From Chitinophaga sp. 180180018-3 (GTDB lineage Bacteria > Bacteroidota > Bacteroidia > Chitinophagales > Chitinophagaceae), in contig NZ_CP140772.1 of NCBI RefSeq assembly GCF_037893185.1, positions 4,898,001 through 4,962,000 on the forward strand: a stretch of DNA of 64,000 nucleotides. The letters run 5' to 3'. Numbering within the stretch: position 1 is the first letter of the stretch; each line of letters begins with the position of its first letter. Below are positions 26,515-36,857 of this stretch, one piece after another. Below the pieces are notes generated by a model. It was not told the DNA's origin and did no database searches. It saw only the letters and a program-made list of their open reading frames with translations. The position numbers were made by a program, and so were the translations under genes.

Positions 26515-27339
26515 ATGATGACAAAAATTATTTTTATTACAGGGGCCTCTAAAGGTCTTGGCAGGATCTGGACAGAAGCATTTTTAAAACAGGGCTATAA
26601 AGTAGCTGCGGCGGCAAGGAATACCAGCTCATTGAAAGATTTAGTGCAGCAATATGGCGACGCAGTTCTTCCAGTAGCATTAGATGTAAATAACCGGGAA
26701 GCCTGCTTCGCAGCGGTAAAACAAGCGCATCTCCACTTCGGCGCCATTGATGTGCTTATCAACAATGCAGCGCTCGGCGTCTATGGCGCCATTGAAGAAA
26801 CTAATGAACGGGAAGCGCGCACCGTGTTTGAAACTAATTTATTCGGAACTTTATGGGTAACGCAGGCCGTGATGTCAATTATGCGCAAGCAGATGAGCGG
26901 ACATATCATACAGATATCCAGCACCCTTGGTCTTGTAACAATACCATTCACAGGCCTCTACAACGCCTCCAAATTTGCTATTGAAGGGCTCAGTGAAACG
27001 CTGGCAGCAGAAGTGAAAGATTTTGGCATTAAGGTGACTATAGTAGAGCCAAACGCCTTTGCCACAGAAACGGCATTGGCAGGGAACGCTGTTGTGAGCG
27101 AAGCCATGAAAGAATATGAGCCGCTAAAAGCCTCTTCCCGAGCCGGCTTTACCGATAGTTTCTATGGAGTACCTGAAGCCACCGCAGACGCCATGATTCA
27201 GCTGGTAAATATGCCGGCTCCTCCACTTCGTCTTTTCCTGGGGAAAATGGCACTCCCATGGGTTAAACCAGTTTACGAACAACGAATGGCCACCTGGGAA
27301 GAATGGCAGGGCCTGTCTGCCGCGGCTCACGGGAAATAA
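26515..27339 (+). CDS. Short-chain dehydrogenase/reductase (classical SDR)
   Basis: About 274 residues from the ATG at 26515. The frame is open further up, but the SDR fold starts right here with IIFITGASKGLGRIW. NAALGVYG, the NNAG-like strand, the catalytic Ser in ISSTLG and the active-site Tyr/Lys of LYNASKFA are all present. The C-terminal end is typical of the DltE/retinol-type SDR group that produces LYNASKFAIEGLSETLAAEV. Cytosolic NAD(P)H-dependent oxidoreductase with unknown substrate. It is followed 29 bases on by an AraC gene, probably co-transcribed. Confidence 0.9.
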   Translation: MMTKIIFITGASKGLGRIWTEAFLKQGYKVAAAARNTSSLKDLVQQYGDAVLPVALDVNNREACFAAVKQAHLHFGAIDVLINNAALGVYGAIEETNEREARTVFETNLFGTLWVTQAVMSIMRKQMSGHIIQISSTLGLVTIPFTGLYNASKFAIEGLSETLAAEVKDFGIKVTIVEPNAFATETALAGNAVVSEAMKEYEPLKASSRAGFTDSFYGVPEATADAMIQLVNMPAPPLRLFLGKMALPWVKPVYEQRMATWEEWQGLSAAAHGK

Positions 27340-27368
27340 TCAGTATCTTTATTCAGAGGTCAATTATT

Positions 27369-28259
27369 ATGAATCACTTTAAAAGTCTTAGCGAAGCTCA
27401 TCGCATTTTAGGATTTGCACCGCCTGAAAATCCGCTTATCAGCGTAATGACATGCGACAGTACAAGTTTTCAGAATGATATAAGCTATACCTGTGATTTT
27501 TATCTGATCGCATTCAAAAAGATGAAATCAGGGGTGATACGGTACGGCAAAACAAAATACGATCATGACCGGGGAACGATGTCTTTTATTAAACCGCGAC
27601 AGATTGTAGACATGAGGGATATTAAGTTGGAGGAAAATGGCTTCATTATTTGTTTCCATGAGGACTTCCTGGTTGGAAACTTACTTCACGACGAGATCAA
27701 AAAATATGGTTTCTTTGACTACGAAGCTAATGAAGCGTTGCATCTCTCTCCCGCAGAGGAAAAAATCATATGGGACTTATATCGGAAAATAGAAACGGAG
27801 TATCATAATAATCAGGATGAATACAGCAAAGCAATTATGATCACCCATATAGATGCTATCCTGAAATATTCACAGCGTTTTTACGGAAGGCAATTCATTG
27901 ACCGGAAACCGTTATCTGGCACCACTGTTTCAAAATTCAATCACTTAATGGTCTCCTATTTTGAAAGAGGGCTTATGAGGGATAAAGGGCTGCCTACCGT
28001 AAATTACCTGGCGGGTGAACTCAATTTGTCGCCACGATACCTGAGCGATCTGTTGAAACAGGAAACGGGGAAAACGGCCATAGAGCTGATTCATTTATTC
28101 CTGATTTCGGAAGCCAAAAACCTGTTGACAGGAACAGACTACTCAGTTTCGGAAATTGCTTATAAATTGGGCTTTGAAAACCCACCGTATTTCTCCCGAT
28201 TGTTTAAAAAAGAAACAGGTATTAGTCCGGTCCAATTCAGGCATGATGGCATAAAATAA
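27369..28259 (+). CDS. AraC-family transcriptional regulator
   Basis: About 296 residues from the ATG at 27369 (MNHFKSL), which has a purine-rich AGAGG 5 to 10 bases upstream; the longer reading overlaps the SDR end and has no such site. The N-terminal part is a cupin-like sensor (YTCDFYLIAFKKM, MSFIKPRQIVDM). The C-terminal HTH pair is VNYLAGELNLSPRYLSDLLKQ and VSEIAYKLGFENPPYFSRLFKK, ending GISPVQFR. Sits behind an SDR and before a strong hairpin; the SDR is a likely target. Confidence 0.9.
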   Translation: MNHFKSLSEAHRILGFAPPENPLISVMTCDSTSFQNDISYTCDFYLIAFKKMKSGVIRYGKTKYDHDRGTMSFIKPRQIVDMRDIKLEENGFIICFHEDFLVGNLLHDEIKKYGFFDYEANEALHLSPAEEKIIWDLYRKIETEYHNNQDEYSKAIMITHIDAILKYSQRFYGRQFIDRKPLSGTTVSKFNHLMVSYFERGLMRDKGLPTVNYLAGELNLSPRYLSDLLKQETGKTAIELIHLFLISEAKNLLTGTDYSVSEIAYKLGFENPPYFSRLFKKETGISPVQFRHDGIK

Positions 28260-28262
28260 CGC

Positions 28263-28305
28263 TAACAGACCGCCTGTGATACCAAAGGCGGTCTGTTATA
28301 TTTTC
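28263..28305 (+). terminator. Intrinsic terminator after the AraC gene
   Basis: A 13-base-pair perfect stem (28263-28275 with 28286-28298) with a 10-base loop is followed by TATTTTC. It also lies next to the convergent GH43-like gene. Confidence 0.85.
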
Positions 28306-28314
28306 GTGGCATTA

Positions 28315-30024
28315 TTAATGAGCTACGATCTTTATTCCCCTGGTTATGCCATTTTCATTGAACGCATCTATCCTGAAATAGTATGGAACGTCTTTGTTCA
28401 GCCCGTTCAGCTGAAGATCATGCCTGCCATATACCATCACCGAATTGTAGCATTTATTTTCTTCGGTGCCGAACCAAACTACATACCCGGCGCTCCGGCT
28501 TGCAGGCGTCCATTCCAGGCTGGCCCGCCGGCTGTCTGAAGTATCTCTTTTTACAGTAAAGGAGTTGACGACCGCTGGCTTTTCTCCGGTTCCCTTACCG
28601 AAGATCCTCAGATCAGAAACGGAGAACCGGCCATCAGGTACCTGTACATTGTTAATGCGGATATAGCGAACTTTCGTAACTAATGGAAGCACAGAATAAT
28701 CATGTGTAACGTCTGCATTATTGCCAGACTGGTCCAGCAGCATATGCCAGTGAATACCATCGGCTGAACCTTTCACCTGGTACCGGTATGGTTTTACAGG
28801 CTGCCCGGCGCCAGGCGCAGCCCCTTCGTCGGCAAAGTTAACCTGTATTGCCTGTACATTGGCCAACTGCTGCAGATCCATCTGCAACCATTCTCCTCTA
28901 TCGCCGGAAGCAGCACTCCACCAGGTACGGGCATCTTCATCGCTGGCAAGCGCAGGGTCATGACCGGGCAGGGAAGACGATGCGGTAACCGGGCGATTAT
29001 AAGACAATAGCATCCAGCCGGTGAAAAGAGATTCCTTTTCAAAATCCATCTTACGGGTGGGCATCTTCAAAGGATAATCTCCAAATGCAGTAATACAGTG
29101 TAAAGCTCCTTCTTTATCAAAGAAAGCAGGGAACAGCCCTAAGCGCCGTTCAAACATGTTGCGAACTGAAATGGTCATGGTAGCAACATGCCAATAGTTT
29201 CCATATTTGTCTTTGAATGTACAGCCATGACCCGCTCCATTGATAAAGCCTCCCGGCTTATATGAAAACGGGCTATTGGGCATATACCGGAATGGCCCTA
29301 ATGGATGATCAGCTACGTATACCCCATCTCCATACACTTTAAATTCAGTTCCGGGAGCGGCATACTGGAGATAATACTTTCCGTTGTGTTTATTCATCCA
29401 GCTGCCTTCATTCCATCCATCTTTCCCGTTATTATTATGCTCTCCGTGCTCTTCCCAGCCATGATCGGCGAAGTGGTGCGTAATGAGTACACGCGGTGTA
29501 TCCGCCGGATTTAACAGGTTGGAGGTATCCAGCTCTACTCCCATGATCGGTTTGGTTGCAGAGCATCCATAGTAAAAATAAAACCGCCCGTTATCATCCC
29601 TGAAAAATGCAGGATCTGTCATGCCAATCGGGAAATGAGGATTGTATACTTTCCAATCGTCTTTCAACGGGTCGGGGTTAAAATAAATCCGGGGCGTTCC
29701 GTTAGAGGCGATAAAGAATACAGTATCGTGCATTGTTTCTACAGTAGGGGCGTAATCTTCTACCGGCAAAGTAACGGAAGGCCTGAAGGTCCATTGCAGC
29801 AGATCATTGGAGTACCAGTAACCTCCTGATTTGGAGGCATAGAGAAAATAATGCCCCTTAAACAGATGAATAACCGGATCGGCTGCTTCCCGAAAATGTG
29901 TACCACCACGGGAAAACCTGTAGTTCAGATTTAGCGGATTACAAAAGGTTCCTGCCGTTTGCTGCCCATTTACACTTAAACCCGGTAGCAAAACTGCCAG
30001 CGCTAAAAAACATCTCTTATACAT
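28315..30024 (-). CDS. GH43-like five-bladed propeller enzyme with discoidin and FnIII domains (PUL 2)
   Basis: 569 residues with a signal peptide (MYKRCFLALAVLLPGLSVNGQ). The catalytic propeller (about 25-335) shows the GH43/GH117-clan residues: Asp in EAADPVIHLF, Asp in GMTDPAFFRDDNGRFYFYYG and Glu in NEGSWMNKHNGKYYLQYA. A discoidin-like (F5/8 type C) domain follows at about 350-485 with RPVTASSSLPGHDPALASDE and GEWLQMDLQQLANVQAIQV. A C-terminal fibronectin III-like domain ends it. It would remove an arabinose, xylose or galactose side group in the periplasm or at the surface. Last gene of PUL 2. Confidence 0.85.
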   Translation of the reverse strand: MYKRCFLALAVLLPGLSVNGQQTAGTFCNPLNLNYRFSRGGTHFREAADPVIHLFKGHYFLYASKSGGYWYSNDLLQWTFRPSVTLPVEDYAPTVETMHDTVFFIASNGTPRIYFNPDPLKDDWKVYNPHFPIGMTDPAFFRDDNGRFYFYYGCSATKPIMGVELDTSNLLNPADTPRVLITHHFADHGWEEHGEHNNNGKDGWNEGSWMNKHNGKYYLQYAAPGTEFKVYGDGVYVADHPLGPFRYMPNSPFSYKPGGFINGAGHGCTFKDKYGNYWHVATMTISVRNMFERRLGLFPAFFDKEGALHCITAFGDYPLKMPTRKMDFEKESLFTGWMLLSYNRPVTASSSLPGHDPALASDEDARTWWSAASGDRGEWLQMDLQQLANVQAIQVNFADEGAAPGAGQPVKPYRYQVKGSADGIHWHMLLDQSGNNADVTHDYSVLPLVTKVRYIRINNVQVPDGRFSVSDLRIFGKGTGEKPAVVNSFTVKRDTSDSRRASLEWTPASRSAGYVVWFGTEENKCYNSVMVYGRHDLQLNGLNKDVPYYFRIDAFNENGITRGIKIVAH

Positions 30025-30070
30025 ATTCCTTTGGTTTCAAATTGAACGCCATGTTAAAGCCAGATTAATA

Positions 30071-30095
30071 CAGGCAGGATTTGTAGTCCTACCTG
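30071..30095 (-). terminator. Stem-loop between the GH29 and GH43-like genes
   Basis: CAGG-AGGA and TCCT-CCTG form a 9-position stem with one mismatch and a 7-base loop in the 79-base gap. No strong T run follows, so it may stabilise or partly terminate the message rather than end it. Confidence 0.35.
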
Positions 30096-30103
30096 CATCA
30101 ATT

Positions 30104-31591
30104 TTACTTCAAACTAATCACCTGAAAATTATTAATCAGCGGACAAGCGCGGGCATCGCGAATCTTCAGCCTGACGGCGTCGGCATCCGGGAACCCGACC
30201 TGTTTGGCCGAGGCCATCCCCGCAAAAATGATCCGTTGGTAGCCTATTTTTTTCCCGGAAAAAACCTCCGTCCATTTTCCATTTACACGGCACTCAATCG
30301 TATATCCATCTACCCGTTGCCCCAACGGAATGTACTCCTGCAAAATGAATCCGTCAATTTTACGGGTAGCGCCCAGGTCCAGCTCTATTGTTGCGTCGGT
30401 TACACCGTCGTTTGTGGCAAAATAAGTGTCATAATTTCCATCGTTCACTTTACTGGCATCAAACTTCGGGCTGTTTCCCCTGTGTCCGTCATCTTTGGCC
30501 CTGGCATGGCGTGCAGCATTACATTGATGTAAAGAATCCACCCATTTTTTGAATGACGACAACATCATAATAGCACTATCGTCAATCAATCCTTTCATAT
30601 TAGGCGCCACATTCATCAGGGGCGTTAAGCCATATCCTACTGTTGAAAGATAGTATTCCTTCGTCTGTGCCAGGCTTACACATGGCTTGCCAATATGAAA
30701 CCAGTTTCCCTGCAGAATAAGCGAGGGTTCACTGGGGTACCACCGACGTTGCCCATCTATTACCTGAACGTAATCCTGGTCGGGCTTAACGCCACCGTGG
30801 CCGCCTGGCCATGCGATACAGCGGTCGGGAATGGTGCTTACCATTACATGGGAATCATATACCACTGCCTCTGGCTGTTTCTTCGCTATCAAACGCGCAA
30901 CAGCGGGGTAGTCGAGTTTCAGGCTGTCGGCATTAAATCCATCAAACCAATAGTGGTCCACTTTGCCATAGTTTGAACTGAGTTCATTGATCTGCCGGTA
31001 GTAATAGTCGCCGTAAGAACGATCTTCTTTTGAGCCAGCACGTTCATAATGCTTGTCGATAATGGATACATATATCCCGAAACCCATTCCGCTTCTGCGA
31101 CAAGCTTCAGACAGGTCCTTCATTACATCGCCCTTACCATTTCTCCAGCCGGATGAGCCCACGCTATGCGTGGTGGTTTGCGTTTGCCAGTTGCAAAAGC
31201 CATCGTGATGCTTTGCAGTGATCACAATTCCACTGAATCCGCCGGCTTTGGCAGCTTTCACCCACTGGTCTGCATTGAACAGCACAGGGTTAAACCGCTT
31301 TGGATCTTCGCCACCGTTACCCATGTGGTTATCGCTTGGGTAAAATGTTTTCATCCCGAAATGGATGAACATTTCATATTCAGCCTTGTGCCATCTTAGC
31401 TGAGCGGGGTTTGGCACGGGCAGATACGGAGCAGGAGGTTTAACAGAGTTCTCCTGGTGTTTCCCCTGTGCTACCAGCTGAGACATAGACAACGATCCGA
31501 TAACAGCGCAACAGATCATTCTTTTAATGCTATTGCGAAGCAGTTTACCACCGGTTTGCAATCTTTTTCTGCCCGAAGCGGAAATACACAT
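30104..31591 (-). CDS. Alpha-L-fucosidase, GH29, with C-terminal discoidin-like domain (PUL 2)
   Basis: About 495 residues from the first ATG at 31591; a later ATG at 31519 would start right at the signal-peptide core (MICCAVIGSLSMSQLVAQ) and is equally plausible. The GH29 barrel shows MFIHFGMKTFYPSDN, VITAKHHDGFCNW, the GMGFGIYVS strand and the nucleophile Asp217 in HYWFDGFN. From about residue 365 a jelly-roll segment (GNYDTYFATNDGVTDATIELDLG) follows as in many bacterial fucosidases. It removes terminal fucose from glycans exported to it by the PUL 2 SusC/D pair. It is 65 bases after susD. Confidence 0.9.
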   Translation of the reverse strand: MCISASGRKRLQTGGKLLRNSIKRMICCAVIGSLSMSQLVAQGKHQENSVKPPAPYLPVPNPAQLRWHKAEYEMFIHFGMKTFYPSDNHMGNGGEDPKRFNPVLFNADQWVKAAKAGGFSGIVITAKHHDGFCNWQTQTTTHSVGSSGWRNGKGDVMKDLSEACRRSGMGFGIYVSIIDKHYERAGSKEDRSYGDYYYRQINELSSNYGKVDHYWFDGFNADSLKLDYPAVARLIAKKQPEAVVYDSHVMVSTIPDRCIAWPGGHGGVKPDQDYVQVIDGQRRWYPSEPSLILQGNWFHIGKPCVSLAQTKEYYLSTVGYGLTPLMNVAPNMKGLIDDSAIMMLSSFKKWVDSLHQCNAARHARAKDDGHRGNSPKFDASKVNDGNYDTYFATNDGVTDATIELDLGATRKIDGFILQEYIPLGQRVDGYTIECRVNGKWTEVFSGKKIGYQRIIFAGMASAKQVGFPDADAVRLKIRDARACPLINNFQVISLK

Positions 31592-31656
31592 AAAAACATA
31601 TTTTTTAAAGTAGAAAAATCTTTTGGATATTATCAACTATCCAAACAAGCAGCTCA

Positions 31657-33336
31657 TCATTGCCACCCGGGATTCTGAGGCTGCAAGTTGGGATTTAACC
31701 TGAGCTCCTGTAATGGGATCGGGAAGAGGTACATTTTATCATCCCATTTTCTTACAAGGTTAGGGTAAACCTGGATATAAAAATTTGCGTTCACTACTAC
31801 GCTGCTAACATCGTAAGTATACTGTGCACGCATGCCTGGCAATAATTTCATTCCCAGAATTGTTTCCGGGTTGCTGATCAGTGCTCCGGCTTTCCACCTG
31901 TGTAAATCATCAAAACGGAACCCTTCATCCACCAGCTCTATCCTGCGTTCCCTTCTGATTTCATCTATCAGTACAGGCAAGCCGGGGAACGAAGAAGCAG
32001 GATCTTTCCGCAGATTTGCTATCATCATATGAGGCATGCCGGCCCTGTCTCTGAGCAGGTTAATCGTTTTGTCTAATACATCCTGGCCACAGGTTCCAAG
32101 TTCAGCGCGCGCTTCAGCTTCAGTCAATAAGATTTCAGCATATCTGAAAATAAAAAAATCATAGATTGAATTGTTGACATTCCACGCAGCCATACTGGAT
32201 GATCTTCCCTTGATCAGCTGGTAGCCTGACGACGTAACCGTAGTGGCTATTCTCGGAAGTGTGATGATATCCGGTCCGAGAAATACAAACCCCCTGGTAG
32301 CGATTGTTTGTTTAAGCCTGGGGTCGCGGTTAATAATTTCCTGCTGCAGGGAATCGTCTCCTTTATACAATGGGCTTAACGACGTTGGCAGCCCATCGGT
32401 ACACAGGTAGGAGCGTACAAAATCCTTGCTGTATCCAAAACCATTTTCTCCCAATGTTCTGTCGACACTATTAAAAGTATTGGCGGAAGCAAGGTAGCGC
32501 ATCGACATGATGGCCTCCGGGTTGCCTTTCAATTCTTCCTGGATAAACAGGTTGTAATAGTCTGATTGCGGATTCCCGGTCGAATAAATTTTATAATTTC
32601 CCGACTGCATAATTTGTTCAGCGGCTGCCGATGCCTGTTGCAGATATATGGTACCACTCCCTGTTCCAAAATACTTGCGGTACGTACCTTCCCAAAGGCA
32701 AACCCTTGCCTTAAAAGCGAGCGCCTGATTTTTGCTTAGCCGTCCATCCTGTGAAGGAGTTACCGGCAGGTAATTTATCGCTGTATTCAGATCATTAATC
32801 ACTGAATCCATGATCTGCGTATGAGCCAGCTTAGGCCCGTATAAAACGGAAGTGCTTGTATCAGTAATATATCTTGTTACATAAGGTATATCACCGAATG
32901 CCTTTGTCAGGTTAAAATACTGCATGGCACGAAAAAACAATGTCTCTCCCACGTAAATATTCTTAACAGAATCCGTCTCTTTTGCCTGCTGATAATTAAT
33001 CAGGAAATAATTACAGGATCGGATCAGGCTATAATCCCATTTTACAGGATAATTGTCGTCCTTAGCACTATTGGGAATGGTAAAGGTACCTGTCAGGAAC
33101 TGGTTTCGTGGCAGCGGAGCCATGTCATCTGACTGGGCATCCATGTACGCAAAGCTTTGCACCGGGAGAATGCTATAATAGCTATTACAATAAAGTCTTA
33201 AATCACTTTCAGTATTAAAATAATTACCTCCTGTAATATCACTCAGGGGGCCCCTGTTCAGGAATGAATCCTTTGTGCAGGCAAATAAAAACAGGGTAAA
33301 AGAAAATATTATTATATAATTGATAGCTTTCTTCAT
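31657..33336 (-). CDS. SusD/RagB-type glycan-binding lipoprotein (PUL 2)
   Basis: About 559 residues from the ATG at 33336, 16 bases behind the susC stop; the longer reading runs back into susC. The lipobox LFLFACTK gives the acylated Cys near residue 20. SusD landmarks include YVGETLFFRAMQYFNLTKAFGDIP, LSKNQALAFKARVCLWEG, FRYAEILLTEAEARAELG, LIDEIRRERRIELVDEGFRFDDLHR and the final FPIPLQELRLNPNLQPQNPGW. It partners the STN-containing SusC just upstream. Confidence 0.94.
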   Translation of the reverse strand: MKKAINYIIIFSFTLFLFACTKDSFLNRGPLSDITGGNYFNTESDLRLYCNSYYSILPVQSFAYMDAQSDDMAPLPRNQFLTGTFTIPNSAKDDNYPVKWDYSLIRSCNYFLINYQQAKETDSVKNIYVGETLFFRAMQYFNLTKAFGDIPYVTRYITDTSTSVLYGPKLAHTQIMDSVINDLNTAINYLPVTPSQDGRLSKNQALAFKARVCLWEGTYRKYFGTGSGTIYLQQASAAAEQIMQSGNYKIYSTGNPQSDYYNLFIQEELKGNPEAIMSMRYLASANTFNSVDRTLGENGFGYSKDFVRSYLCTDGLPTSLSPLYKGDDSLQQEIINRDPRLKQTIATRGFVFLGPDIITLPRIATTVTSSGYQLIKGRSSSMAAWNVNNSIYDFFIFRYAEILLTEAEARAELGTCGQDVLDKTINLLRDRAGMPHMMIANLRKDPASSFPGLPVLIDEIRRERRIELVDEGFRFDDLHRWKAGALISNPETILGMKLLPGMRAQYTYDVSSVVVNANFYIQVYPNLVRKWDDKMYLFPIPLQELRLNPNLQPQNPGWQ

Positions 33337-33352
33337 GAGATAATTTTTTGGA

Positions 33353-36300
33353 TTATAAACCAACCTGTATACCAGCAGAAAAGGCTTTATTAACGGGATA
33401 AGAACGGTATCCTGCAATCAGATCCGGATCAAATCCTCTGAACAGGGAGGTGACTTTGAAGAGGTTTTCAGCAGTCAGGTATAATCTTAGCTTCTTCAAT
33501 TTTATTCTTTCCAGTGTTGCGGCATCGAATGTATAACCCAGAGTTAGTTGTTTGAGTCTTGCATAGGCTACATTCTGAATGTACTTTGTCTGGGTCACCT
33601 GATTACCAGCTCCTGCAAAACGGGGTCTTGCAAAATAGGCATTGGGATTGTCGGGTGTCCAGTAATCCATCGCGTATTTATAAGGAAGATTATGTTCGCT
33701 GCCAGCGAATGCATTGAAAACAATGGAGCCGGTCGGATCAAAATCCTGCTTTAGCAGTCCCTGCACGAAAGCCGCAAAATCAAAGCCTTTGTATCCCAGG
33801 TTAAGATTAACACCGAATTTGTACCGGGGCTGGCTATTGCCAATTACTGTCAGGTCGCCGTGATTGGTAAGGGTACGCTGACCATCATTGATCTTTCCAT
33901 CGCCGTTAAGGTCTTTATACTTAATATCGCCGGCCAGCCATTTATACGCGGCAAGCCTGCTGTTGTCGACTGCCTGCGCTGCAGCATCTGTCTGATAAAA
34001 TCCGTCGGTTGTATACCCCCAGATCTCTCCCATCTTTCTTCCGGCGTTGAAGTCATCAATACTGGAGGTGGGATTTTGATTATATGACGTGATAGTGGTG
34101 CTGGCGTCAGACAATCCGACGGTAATAGCATAATCCAGCTTGCTGCCAGGCAACCTGTCTTTCCAGGTAACATTAAATTCCCAGCCGTTTGTACGCAGTG
34201 AAGCAGTGTTGGCAGACGGCGGGGTGGTTCCCAGCAGTGCCGGTAACTGTTGACCAGCGGTGATCAGGCCATTTACATTGGTAATGTAGTAATCAAATGT
34301 TCCGCTAAGCCTGTTTTTAAAGAAGGAATAATCAAGTCCCAGGTTGGAAGTCGACACTTTTTCCCAGGTAAGGTAATTGCTTACCAACGGAGGGGCAGAG
34401 AAAGTGAGCGCAGTTTGATTGTCGAACAAATACTGGGTAGTTCCTTTTTTCAGTAAAGGATAAAAAGGATACAGGGCACTTGTTGAAAAGTCACTCGAGT
34501 TGGGTGCTTTCTGATTAGGCAGGTTACCATAGGAAACCCGTATTTTCAGCTGATCAATCCACCGGGCACCCTGCATAAACGCTTCCCTTGCGATCTCCCA
34601 TCCGGCTGATACGGAGGGAGAAAATATGTAACGATGCTCCTGAAGGAACCTGGAAGTGCCATCATACCTGCCGTCGGCTTCCAGTAGATATTTATTTTTG
34701 AAGGCATAATTAACGCGGAAAAAAGTACCAATTAGTGCGTATTCTGATTCCACACTGCCGATGGTAGGTTTAGGATCATTATTCAGGCCGATTGCAGGAA
34801 TAGAAGGGACGATGATGTTATTGGCGGAAGGAGTTGTTCGTCTGAAATGCTTATATTCCTGATTGTAACCGACCATTGCTTTTAAATAATGTTTACGGGC
34901 AAAAGTATTTTCATAAGTAGCATAACTGTTAAATGAATAATAGTTGTATTTATTCCATGTTTCGGATACGTTGGGTATTCTTGTCCACGGGAAGACATCC
35001 AGGAACACGCCGTTCACGCCATATTCATTAAACGGGATAAGATTAGATTTATCATATTCATTGAAGCCGTTCCAGGTAAAGTCTGTAACAACAGATACAT
35101 GTTTTACCGGCGTGATAGTTGCTCTTGCTGTGGTCCAGAAATCATTGAGATAATCTTTATCACGTCCTGAAAGCTGCATAATGGCTACTGGGTTCGAGTA
35201 GTTTCCCTGACCCGAAAAGTTCCCGTCGGGGTTATATACCGGCATGATAGGTCGCAGATCGCTGGGGATCCAGGAGCCACCCTGCCCGGCAAGCGTATTT
35301 GATGGTTTGTCGTTGACTGTGCTTGTCAGCGACATATTCAGATCCAGTGAAAGCCAATCATTAACCTTTGAAGTTAGTTTAATGGTAGGTGTGAATCGCT
35401 GATAAATCTGGTTGGCCACCTTTTCAAGACCCATTTGTTTGAAATATCCTACGCTGGCTAAATAAGAAAGTTTCTCCGTTCCTCCCGACACTGATACATT
35501 GTGCTGTTGCATCGGCGCCCAGCCTGGATACAGTACTTTTATCCAGTCGGTATTACCAACATAGCGATACAGGTTGGGGTTCCCCGGGTCGGGATAGGCA
35601 GAGGGATTGTGTGCAGGATCATTAAAATAGGCCATGAGCATAACAGAATCCTTAGGAGTGAATGGATTCTTGGAGGTTTTCCCTCCGGTTGCATTACCGG
35701 CTCTCTGGGCAGAATTAAAGATGGTCAGGTAGTCCTTTGAATTGACGTACTGTGGCAGGGTAGCCGCTTTTGCAGTGGTATAGGAACCTGAATAATCGAT
35801 CCGGGCCGCGCCATTTTTTCCTTTTTTTGTAGTGATCAGGATTACTCCATACGCTGCCCGTCCGCCATAAATGGTGGCGGAAGCAGCGTCTTTCAGTACG
35901 GTCACGTCGGCCACATCATTAGGATCTATCAGGTTGGGGTTACGTTCTACCCCATCTACTAACACGAGGGGGCTACCGCTTCCGGCTCCATTCAGGGTCG
36001 ACAAGCCCCTGATATTAAAGGTAGCTCCGGTACCGGGCTGCCCGTTATTAAGGTTCACATTCAGGTTAGGTATCAGTCCCTGTAAACCATCTCCCAGGTT
36101 AACCAAAGGCCTGTCTGCAATTTTATCACTCCCAACAGAAGCAACAGCACCTGTAAGATGTATTTTTTTCTGGGTACCATAACCAACATTTATGACCACT
36201 TCATCCAGGAGCGCCCCCTGTGTTTTCAGTACTATTCTCAGGTTGGCGCCGGTCGAAAACTCAATTTCCTGAGTAGCAAATCCAATAGAAGATACTACCA

Positions 36301-36829
36301 GTGTGCCGGAAGGTTTGGCCGATTCAATCGAAAAGCTGCCATCGTCTTTCGTAGCTACGCCGATGCCTGTTCCCTTGAGTATTACACTTGCTCCGGAAAC
36401 GGGATTCCCCGCCGAATCCACTACTTTACCGGTAACTTTTGCTGATGGCTGATTCAACGGGTATAAAAGCGCACCGCCGGAAGCTTCATTCTTATCTTTA
36501 ATCAAAACAGTTTTGTCCTTAATAAGATAAGTAAGTGGCTGCTCCTTAAAGCATGTCTCCAGGGCCTCCACGAGTGTTGCATTCTTTATATTTATCGTAA
36601 TGGGCTTAGATTTCTCTATTGTTCCATCAACATAAAAAAAAACATAACCACTTTGTTTCCTGATGGCATACAATACTTTTTCCAGGGGAGCGCTCCTTGC
36701 GGAATAGGTAATTGATTGAGAACTTACCTTGGCACTTCCCTCCAGGCAGGCAATCACAACGAAGAAAAAAAGAAATTTCATTGAAAGCAGAATTTGCCGG
36801 TTAGCTTTACGCAAAGCAATTTTTTGCAT
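33353..36829 (-). CDS. SusC-type TonB-dependent transporter with STN signalling domain (PUL 2)
   Basis: 1158 residues. After the signal peptide, an STN (secretin/TonB N-terminal) domain spans about residues 40-115 (ITYSARSAPLEKVLYAIRKQ, VEALETCFKEQPLTYLIKDK). The CarboxypepD_reg domain (VTGKVVDSAGNPVSGASVIL), the plug (EVVINVGYGTQKKIHLTGAV) and the barrel follow, ending NKAFSAGIQVGL. STN domains touch the periplasmic FecR part and trigger the sigma factor, matching the fecR/sigma pair upstream. It both imports the glycan and reports its presence. Confidence 0.95.
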   Translation of the reverse strand: MQKIALRKANRQILLSMKFLFFFVVIACLEGSAKVSSQSITYSARSAPLEKVLYAIRKQSGYVFFYVDGTIEKSKPITINIKNATLVEALETCFKEQPLTYLIKDKTVLIKDKNEASGGALLYPLNQPSAKVTGKVVDSAGNPVSGASVILKGTGIGVATKDDGSFSIESAKPSGTLVVSSIGFATQEIEFSTGANLRIVLKTQGALLDEVVINVGYGTQKKIHLTGAVASVGSDKIADRPLVNLGDGLQGLIPNLNVNLNNGQPGTGATFNIRGLSTLNGAGSGSPLVLVDGVERNPNLIDPNDVADVTVLKDAASATIYGGRAAYGVILITTKKGKNGAARIDYSGSYTTAKAATLPQYVNSKDYLTIFNSAQRAGNATGGKTSKNPFTPKDSVMLMAYFNDPAHNPSAYPDPGNPNLYRYVGNTDWIKVLYPGWAPMQQHNVSVSGGTEKLSYLASVGYFKQMGLEKVANQIYQRFTPTIKLTSKVNDWLSLDLNMSLTSTVNDKPSNTLAGQGGSWIPSDLRPIMPVYNPDGNFSGQGNYSNPVAIMQLSGRDKDYLNDFWTTARATITPVKHVSVVTDFTWNGFNEYDKSNLIPFNEYGVNGVFLDVFPWTRIPNVSETWNKYNYYSFNSYATYENTFARKHYLKAMVGYNQEYKHFRRTTPSANNIIVPSIPAIGLNNDPKPTIGSVESEYALIGTFFRVNYAFKNKYLLEADGRYDGTSRFLQEHRYIFSPSVSAGWEIAREAFMQGARWIDQLKIRVSYGNLPNQKAPNSSDFSTSALYPFYPLLKKGTTQYLFDNQTALTFSAPPLVSNYLTWEKVSTSNLGLDYSFFKNRLSGTFDYYITNVNGLITAGQQLPALLGTTPPSANTASLRTNGWEFNVTWKDRLPGSKLDYAITVGLSDASTTITSYNQNPTSSIDDFNAGRKMGEIWGYTTDGFYQTDAAAQAVDNSRLAAYKWLAGDIKYKDLNGDGKINDGQRTLTNHGDLTVIGNSQPRYKFGVNLNLGYKGFDFAAFVQGLLKQDFDPTGSIVFNAFAGSEHNLPYKYAMDYWTPDNPNAYFARPRFAGAGNQVTQTKYIQNVAYARLKQLTLGYTFDAATLERIKLKKLRLYLTAENLFKVTSLFRGFDPDLIAGYRSYPVNKAFSAGIQVGL

Positions 36830-36857
36830 ACTTTTCTTTGTTTGGCTGAAGAAATAA

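Noticed and set aside
36158..36445. Antisense open frame over the STN/plug region of the PUL 2 SusC
   Set aside because: No start context, no recognisable domain, and it lies opposite well-conserved codons.
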